A DNA stretch of 10,901 nucleotides from Desulfobacteraceae bacterium (lineage in GTDB: Bacteria > Desulfobacterota > Desulfobacteria > Desulfobacterales > Desulfobacteraceae): the NCBI GenBank assembly GCA_024225895.1, contig JAAEMC010000118.1, positions 1-10,901 on the forward strand, written 5' to 3'. Shown in pieces: positions 7,392-10,901 of this stretch. The notes under the pieces are model-generated. The model saw only the letters and a list, made by a program, of their open reading frames with translations, did not search any database and was not told where the DNA came from. The position numbers were made by a program, and so were the translations under genes. Each line of letters opens with the position of its first letter. Position 1 is the stretch's first letter.

Positions 7392-7412
7392 GGCGGACAA
7401 CATAGGTCCGCC
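7392..7412. terminator. Second stem-loop between converging genes
   Basis: GGCGGAC (7392-7398) and GTCCGCC (7406-7412) form a perfect 7-pair GC-rich stem with loop AACATAG. It lies 30 bases after the AICAR transformylase stop on the minus strand and is followed there by TATTTCAG, a poor U-tract. It probably adds to transcript end formation for the purH genes together with the longer stem-loop beyond it. The left arms of the two stem-loops share the core GGAC. Confidence 0.45.
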
Positions 7413-7442
7413 CTGATATTATCATTGAGATATTATTTAAAA

Positions 7443-8693
7443 TTAATGTTTAAAACTGCGCTGGCCCGTATATACCATGGTAGCACCGTTCTCATTGCAG
7501 GCTTCGATGGATTCAAAATCATTCATGGAACCACCAGGCTGGATAATGGCTTTCACCCCCTGCCTGAGGCCTACATCAGTGCCGTCACGGAATGGGAAGA
7601 AAGCGTCACTGACCATTGTTGAGCCAATGAGGTTGCCTTTGACTTCTTTGACATCATTTTCAATTTGGGCCCTCTTGTCAGGATCTTCCAGGTTATTAAA
7701 AGGAATCTCATACCGTTCAAAACAATACCGGTCTGCAAGCTTTCTATAGGCTTTGTCCACAGCGATTTCCGCAACCCCGACCCGGTCCTGTTCGCCGGTA
7801 CCGATACCCACGGTACAATTGTCTTTCACATAAATCACCGAGTTGGAGGTAATGCCTGATTCTACCAACCATCCAAAAAGCATATCCTGGTATTCCTGGT
7901 CCGTGGGTTCACGGTCTATGGTATAGGTTTTTCCTTTATACTCTGTCTTGGCAATCATAAGGTCTTCTTTTTTAAGACTTTGGGGAACAAATGACCACTG
8001 GGCCACCATACCACCATCCATAAGGCCCTTGAATTCCACCACGCGATCACCGATGAAGTTCTGCAGGCGGTCAATATTATTAATACGTATGACCCTCAAA
8101 TTTTTCCGCTGTCCCAGAATATCAATGACCCCGTCTTCAAATTCCGGCGCCACAACGACTTCTGCATACTGGTTGGCAATGGCTTCGGCCGTGGCTCTAT
8201 CAACTGCTTTATTCAAAGCGATACATCCGCCGAAAGCGGCTACTCTGTCTGCCATGTAAGCCTTGCTATATGCTTCTTCCAGGCTGTCCGCCCTTGCTGC
8301 GCCGCAAGGATTATTATGTTTTACAATGACTGCACAGGGCGTATCTGTAAAATATCTTAAAATGTTCAGGGAATTATCCGCATCGGTGAGATTTGTTTTG
8401 CCTGGATGCTTGCCGGATTGCAATAGCTCAATATCAGATACCAGGTGTTTGCCGGGCGCAATAGTGGTTGCCTCACCCAGGGTCAGGTTTCCGTTAACCA
8501 GCCGGTAAAGGGCGGCCTCCTGTCCAGGGTTCTCTCCATAGCGAAGGCCTTTTTCAACACCTTCAATAACCCATGAGACCTTTTCATAAAAAAGAGTCTG
8601 CCGGTTGTCACCATCCACAAAAGAAATTTCCATCTGCGGGGTAAATTTATCATCCATAATGGTTTTATACATTTTTTTTAAGTCTTCAGACAT
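7443..8693 (-). CDS. purH: AICAR transformylase as a separate gene (C-terminal half of PurH)
   Basis: It transfers a formyl group from 10-formyl-tetrahydrofolate to AICAR, giving FAICAR, the ninth step of purine synthesis. In most bacteria this is the C-terminal part of bifunctional PurH (about 510-530 residues); here it is a 416-residue stand-alone protein. Recognised motifs: LRYGENPGQ (50-58), VKHNNPCGAA (124-133) with the catalytic Lys125-His126 pair, AFGGCIALN (153-161), SNSVIYVKD (283-291), GIGTGEQDRV, SDAFFPFRDG (362-371), IIQPGGSMND (383-392) and the last residues MVYTGQRSFKH. Two spots differ from the usual family: Gly57 stands where GENPHQ has His, and RSFKH replaces the RHF-(R/K)-H end. 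About 49 residues precede LRYGENP, longer than the linker in E. coli PurH. Start is ATG at 8693 with AGGAG eight bases upstream, inside the end of the cyclohydrolase gene. Confidence 0.94.
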   Translation of the reverse strand: MSEDLKKMYKTIMDDKFTPQMEISFVDGDNRQTLFYEKVSWVIEGVEKGLRYGENPGQEAALYRLVNGNLTLGEATTIAPGKHLVSDIELLQSGKHPGKTNLTDADNSLNILRYFTDTPCAVIVKHNNPCGAARADSLEEAYSKAYMADRVAAFGGCIALNKAVDRATAEAIANQYAEVVVAPEFEDGVIDILGQRKNLRVIRINNIDRLQNFIGDRVVEFKGLMDGGMVAQWSFVPQSLKKEDLMIAKTEYKGKTYTIDREPTDQEYQDMLFGWLVESGITSNSVIYVKDNCTVGIGTGEQDRVGVAEIAVDKAYRKLADRYCFERYEIPFNNLEDPDKRAQIENDVKEVKGNLIGSTMVSDAFFPFRDGTDVGLRQGVKAIIQPGGSMNDFESIEACNENGATMVYTGQRSFKH

Positions 8694-8710
8694 GGCTCAT
8701 TCTCCTAATT
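8691..8710 (-). promoter_or_regulatory. Ribosome binding site in the in-frame join of the split purH genes
   Basis: On the minus strand the join reads TTAGGAGAATGAGCCATG. TGA ends the cyclohydrolase, GCC is the only codon between, and ATG starts the transformylase in the same frame. AGGAG, eight bases before that ATG, is formed by the Leu-Gly-Glu codons at the end of the first gene. This favours translational coupling or reinitiation and argues that the split is functional, not a sequencing error. Confidence 0.75.
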
Positions 8711-9380
8711 GGTAGCATGATTTAACACTGTCATTGGATTGTTTAAAAAGATAGTCGGCAATGGTTCTGTCATAGACTGCGGTATGCTCAAAAGCCTTTT
8801 GCGCCAAATCATAACGGTCAGCCAGAGACAATGCACCATTATTATTTTTCATTTTGTCAAGAATGGATGGATAGGTGGAAGGATCAACAACAGATGCCAC
8901 CCGGATAAAGTTCTTGGCAGCGGCGCGGATCATGGTGGGGCCGCCGATATCAATATTACCCCTTGCATCTTCACAGGTCACATCAGGTTTTGCAATTGTT
9001 TCGCTGAATGGATATAAATTCACTACCACCATGTCGATGGCAAGGGCTGATGTTCTTTTCAAATCATCTTGATGGGCGGTGTTATAGGTCTCGGTTAAGA
9101 GACCAAGATATATTTTAAAATCAAGGGTTTTCACAAGCCCTCCCTGGGTTTCAGGCTGGCCGGTATAATCGGACACCTGTTTCAGACACTGGTCTGCTTT
9201 AGCACCCAATATTTCTTTAATTCTGCCATGGGTACCGCCAGTGGATAAAATTAAAATATCCGGGTTGATTTCAACAATTTGCGGGATAAACGTTTCAAGA
9301 CCTGACTTATCTGACACACTCACCAGAATGGTCTTCACCTCGACCTGATCATCAATTTTTTCCACAACATTTTTGCCCAT
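8697..9380 (-). CDS. purH: IMP cyclohydrolase as a separate gene (N-terminal half of PurH)
   Basis: It closes the ring of FAICAR to give IMP, the last step of purine synthesis. The 227-residue product is the MGS-like cyclohydrolase domain of PurH alone. Matches: ILVSVSDKSGLE (18-29), LSTGGTHGRI (45-54), VSDYTGQPE (69-77), VVVNLYPFSET (118-128) and NIDIGGPTMIRAAAKN (142-157). Residues equivalent to the catalytic set of human ATIC (Lys66, Tyr104, Asp125, Lys137) appear kept as Lys84, Tyr123, Asp144 and Lys156. The stretch around Lys84 is unusual: GLVKTLDFKIYLG replaces GRVKTLHPKIHGG, so an Arg and two His are lost. The N-terminus has about 15 extra polar residues. ATG at 9380 follows AAAGGA on the minus strand. 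The stop TGA is followed by one codon and then the ATG of the AICAR transformylase in the same frame. Confidence 0.92.
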   Translation of the reverse strand: MGKNVVEKIDDQVEVKTILVSVSDKSGLETFIPQIVEINPDILILSTGGTHGRIKEILGAKADQCLKQVSDYTGQPETQGGLVKTLDFKIYLGLLTETYNTAHQDDLKRTSALAIDMVVVNLYPFSETIAKPDVTCEDARGNIDIGGPTMIRAAAKNFIRVASVVDPSTYPSILDKMKNNNGALSLADRYDLAQKAFEHTAVYDRTIADYLFKQSNDSVKSCYQLGE

Positions 9381-9404
9381 GATTGATCCTTTATTTCCTT
9401 TAAA

Positions 9405-9410
9405 ATTATA
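9405..9410 (-). promoter_or_regulatory. Candidate -10 element for the split purH genes
   Basis: The minus strand has a perfect TATAAT 24 bases before the cyclohydrolase ATG, in an AT-rich 85-base gap. No good -35 sits at the right distance; the nearest candidates are weak. A separate TTGACT (9464-9469, minus), overlapping the stop of the YkgJ-type gene, is too far from it to be its partner. The purH pair could also be read through from the gene upstream. Confidence 0.35.
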
Positions 9411-9465
9411 GTGTTTTTAATGCTAATTTATTGACCAAACTAATAGTATATTTGCGCTTTTAAAG

Positions 9466-10182
9466 TCAAGCATCTTGGCAGAGTTTGGAAAGCTGCTCAA
9501 CAAGCTTGCCCACCATTGTCCGGTGATCGGGCGGGATCATTAAAGCGATGATCTTTTTATTGGTCAAGAATGGGGCTGTGCTGTCTTGTTTTTTAAAATC
9601 CATTGAGCAGCCATCCACGGGATAATCCAGTTTGTCCGCGGATAGAAGACAGGTAAGAACATCGGATAAATTCCCGAAAATTCCAGTATGATCAAGATGT
9701 TCTATATATTGTAAAAAAAGATTATTAATGGTCAGCATCAATGGTGGAATCTGTGCATAACCGGTTTCCCTGCAATCTACCTGGGAAACAAGATTTCTAC
9801 ATCCAAAAGGGCGCCCCTTGTACACCGGGCAAAGATCCTTTTCAAGCAAAGGACACTTTCCCCAATCCGGATCATTTTCCTCTTCAGGAGCATCCATATT
9901 CTGCATTAAGATATCAACAAATCCATTGGTTGTATATTTAGGCATGAATCTTTTTTCCGGAAAATTATTTTTCAGTGCCCCCACCAACTCTTGGGTTTGA
10001 TCCATAGTCAAACTATCGCACAAAAATGCCGCCTCAATACTTGTCAGGGTAACATTGCAGGTACAGCATGCGGCACATCGTTCCTTGCAAACCGTTTGAG
10101 CACCTTTTAATGCATCATCGTATAAGGCGTAAATTTCTTTTAAACGCTTTTTTTTCTCTTTGAGATCCATAGTGTTCATCAT
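9466..10182 (-). CDS. YkgJ-type cysteine-cluster protein (putative zinc/iron-binding)
   Basis: This 238-residue soluble protein has the cysteine pattern of the YkgJ (CxxxCxxCC) family: Cys32, Cys36, Cys39, Cys40 and Cys42 in CKERCAACCTC, then KCPLLEKDLCPVYKGRPFGC with Cys110, Cys118 and Cys128, and Cys137. The family is thought to bind Zn or an Fe-S cluster; no reaction is firmly known for most members. The Y-K-G-R-P-F-x-C motif (121-128) is the family hallmark. The N-terminus is a charged amphipathic helix (LKEKKKRLKEIYALYDDALK), and the C-terminal 70 residues are less conserved. The ATG at 10182 is followed by in-frame ATGs at 10179 and 10170; only a weak AGGT lies upstream, so the start could be any of the three. 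It points the same way as the split purH genes and diverges from the Lrp-type regulator gene. Confidence 0.85.
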   Translation of the reverse strand: MMNTMDLKEKKKRLKEIYALYDDALKGAQTVCKERCAACCTCNVTLTSIEAAFLCDSLTMDQTQELVGALKNNFPEKRFMPKYTTNGFVDILMQNMDAPEEENDPDWGKCPLLEKDLCPVYKGRPFGCRNLVSQVDCRETGYAQIPPLMLTINNLFLQYIEHLDHTGIFGNLSDVLTCLLSADKLDYPVDGCSMDFKKQDSTAPFLTNKKIIALMIPPDHRTMVGKLVEQLSKLCQDA

Positions 10183-10205
10183 ACCTGATAGATCTATATT
10201 AAATT

Positions 10206-10254
10206 AGGAAAACCGTCAAATCCGGCAACACCATACCCTGAGGTATGTTTTCCT
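10206..10254. repeat. Nested inverted repeat next to the YkgJ-type gene
   Basis: AGGAAAAC (10206-10213) is the reverse complement of GTTTTCCT (10247-10254). Inside it, CATACC (10232-10237) and GGTATG (10242-10247) form a perfect 6-pair stem with loop CTGA, and CCG/CGG (10213-10215, 10223-10225) could make a third short stem. Read on the minus strand it would fold as a small three-way structure ending 23 bases before the YkgJ-type ATG. Read on the plus strand, the inner stem followed by TTTT resembles a weak terminator. Confidence 0.45.
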
Positions 10255-10263
10255 TAAAGAACT

Positions 10264-10282
10264 TACCGAATTTTATTCGGTA
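10264..10282. promoter_or_regulatory. Perfect 19-base dyad with core GAAT-N3-ATTC (candidate operator 1)
   Basis: TACCGAAT and ATTCGGTA are perfect reverse complements separated by TTT. The inner 11 bases (10268-10278) have the 4-3-4 dyad layout typical of Lrp/AsnC-family binding sites, and the neighbouring gene encodes such a regulator. The dyad overlaps the candidate -10 of the divergent YkgJ-type gene. Confidence 0.5.
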
Positions 10283-10300
10283 GAAATAATAGTGCTTCAA
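10272..10300 (-). promoter_or_regulatory. Weak candidate promoter for the YkgJ-type gene
   Basis: On the minus strand TTGAAG (10295-10300) is followed after 17 bases by AATAAA (10272-10277). Each box matches four of six consensus bases with ideal spacing. The -10 lies inside the 19-base dyad, so a protein bound there would be expected to block it. Confidence 0.3.
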
Positions 10301-10320
10301 CAAATTAGTCTTATTCTTGC

Positions 10321-10348
10321 TTGACTTTACAAAAAAATTCGATATAAT
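10321..10348 (+). promoter_or_regulatory. Sigma-70-type promoter for the Lrp/AsnC-family gene
   Basis: TTGACT (10321-10326) and a perfect TATAAT (10343-10348) are separated by 16 bases. The expected start of transcription is near 10355, giving a leader of about 58 bases before the ATG at 10413. ATTCGA and TCGAAT (10337-10342 and 10359-10364) flank the -10 as an inverted repeat with centres 22 bases apart. Confidence 0.75.
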
Positions 10349-10360
10349 TTAAAAATAGTC

Positions 10361-10371
10361 GAATCAAATTC
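10361..10371. promoter_or_regulatory. Second GAAT-N3-ATTC dyad (candidate operator 2)
   Basis: GAAT-CAA-ATTC repeats the core of the upstream 19-base dyad, 93 bases away centre to centre. It lies a few bases after the expected transcription start of the Lrp-type gene. A bound regulator here would act on its own gene; the two sites bracket the promoter. Confidence 0.45.
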
Positions 10372-10412
10372 AATCAATATCAACTGGCAACGAAATTCAT
10401 CTTGGAGAACCC

Positions 10413-10880
10413 ATGGACAAAATAGACAGGCATATTCTTAAAGCACTGCAAAGAGATGGCAGAAAAAAAAATTCCAAGCTTGCAAAAGAGACTGGGCTCG
10501 CTCCTTCCACCATGCTGGACCGGGTCAAAAAACTCGAGGACAAGGGCATACTAAAAGGATATCGGGGTGTGGTGGATCCTGAAAAGATTAACCTTAAAGC
10601 CCAGGGATTTGCCTGTATTTCCCTTGACCGCCATAGGGTCAAGGATATCCAGGTCCTGGAAAATGAAATAAAAAAGATATCAAATGTCAGGGCCTGCTAC
10701 CATATTGCAGGACGCTTTGACTACCTGCTGCATGTGGTTGCACCAGACCTTAGCGACCTTGGTGACCTGATCAAGGGAAAACTTGCCACCATTCCGGGCA
10801 TGGGAAAAATTGAAACATTTTTGGTTTATGCAGAAGTCAAACCGGATATGGGGTGGCCCATTGATGTCACAGATGATTAA
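10413..10880 (+). CDS. Lrp/AsnC-family transcriptional regulator
   Basis: The 155-residue protein has the full two-domain layout of feast/famine regulators and close to the usual length (about 150-165). Residues 1-60 form the winged helix-turn-helix: MDKIDRHILKALQRDGRK opens as in Lrp and AsnC, the recognition helix region is LAKETGLAPSTMLDRVKKLE, and GILKGYRGVVDPEKI forms the wing and hinge. Residues about 65-145 are the RAM ligand-binding domain, with the AGRFDYLLHVVAPD turn (99-112) that usually binds an amino acid between subunits. Such proteins act as dimers to octamers and often repress their own gene. The ATG at 10413 has GGAG five bases upstream. Its ligand and targets cannot be read from sequence; candidate operators lie in its own upstream region. 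The gene downstream is cut off by the window. Confidence 0.94.
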   Translation: MDKIDRHILKALQRDGRKKNSKLAKETGLAPSTMLDRVKKLEDKGILKGYRGVVDPEKINLKAQGFACISLDRHRVKDIQVLENEIKKISNVRACYHIAGRFDYLLHVVAPDLSDLGDLIKGKLATIPGMGKIETFLVYAEVKPDMGWPIDVTDD

Positions 10881-10901
10881 TAAAATGCTTCATACCACTG
10901 C

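Noticed and set aside
9464..9469. TTGACT on the minus strand as the -35 of a purH promoter.
   Set aside because: The best -10-like sequence after it (TATACT) is only 13 bases away and the perfect TATAAT is over 50 bases away, so no sound pairing exists.

Overview
The window looks like chromosomal DNA of a sulfate-reducing deltaproteobacterium of the Desulfobacter / Desulfobacterium type (Desulfobacterota). This is inferred from the gene content (a clostridial-order Rnf cluster, a GltD-type oxidoreductase fused to RnfB, an RNB-domain exoribonuclease with a short non-standard N-terminus, a split PurH) and from the moderately AT-rich, lysine-rich coding style. No rRNA, tRNA, CRISPR array, insertion sequence or phage gene was seen, and the genes are tightly packed.

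Region 1 (1-3510, + strand) is the 3' end of an Rnf operon. It holds the last 61 codons of rnfE, a complete rnfA, an unusually long rnfB and a small protein with a cyclic-nucleotide-binding fold, and it closes with a good intrinsic terminator. Rnf is a membrane complex that moves electrons between ferredoxin and NAD while pumping Na+ or H+. Here RnfB carries, after its iron-sulfur half, a complete GltD/NfnB-like FAD + NAD(P)H module, so the membrane complex may have a second pyridine-nucleotide entry or exit point. This is the most interesting item in the window.

Region 2 (3534-7296) holds housekeeping genes: mltG (endolytic murein transglycosylase, +), a convergent Smr-domain protein (-), and a divergent RNase II/R-family exoribonuclease (+). 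Two strong stem-loops fill the space between the exoribonuclease and the next, converging gene.

Region 3 (7443-10182, - strand) reads right to left: a YkgJ-type cysteine-cluster protein, then the IMP cyclohydrolase and AICAR transformylase halves of PurH as two separate genes for the last two steps of purine synthesis. The two purH halves are in the same reading frame, separated only by a stop codon and one further codon, and a good Shine-Dalgarno sequence for the second half lies inside the end of the first.

Region 4 (10183-10901) is a 230-bp divergent control region followed by an Lrp/AsnC-family regulator (+). The control region holds a near-consensus sigma-70 promoter for the regulator, two copies of an 11-bp dyad GAAT-N3-ATTC, and a compact stem-loop next to the YkgJ-type gene. 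The layout suggests autoregulation and possibly joint control of the divergent gene.
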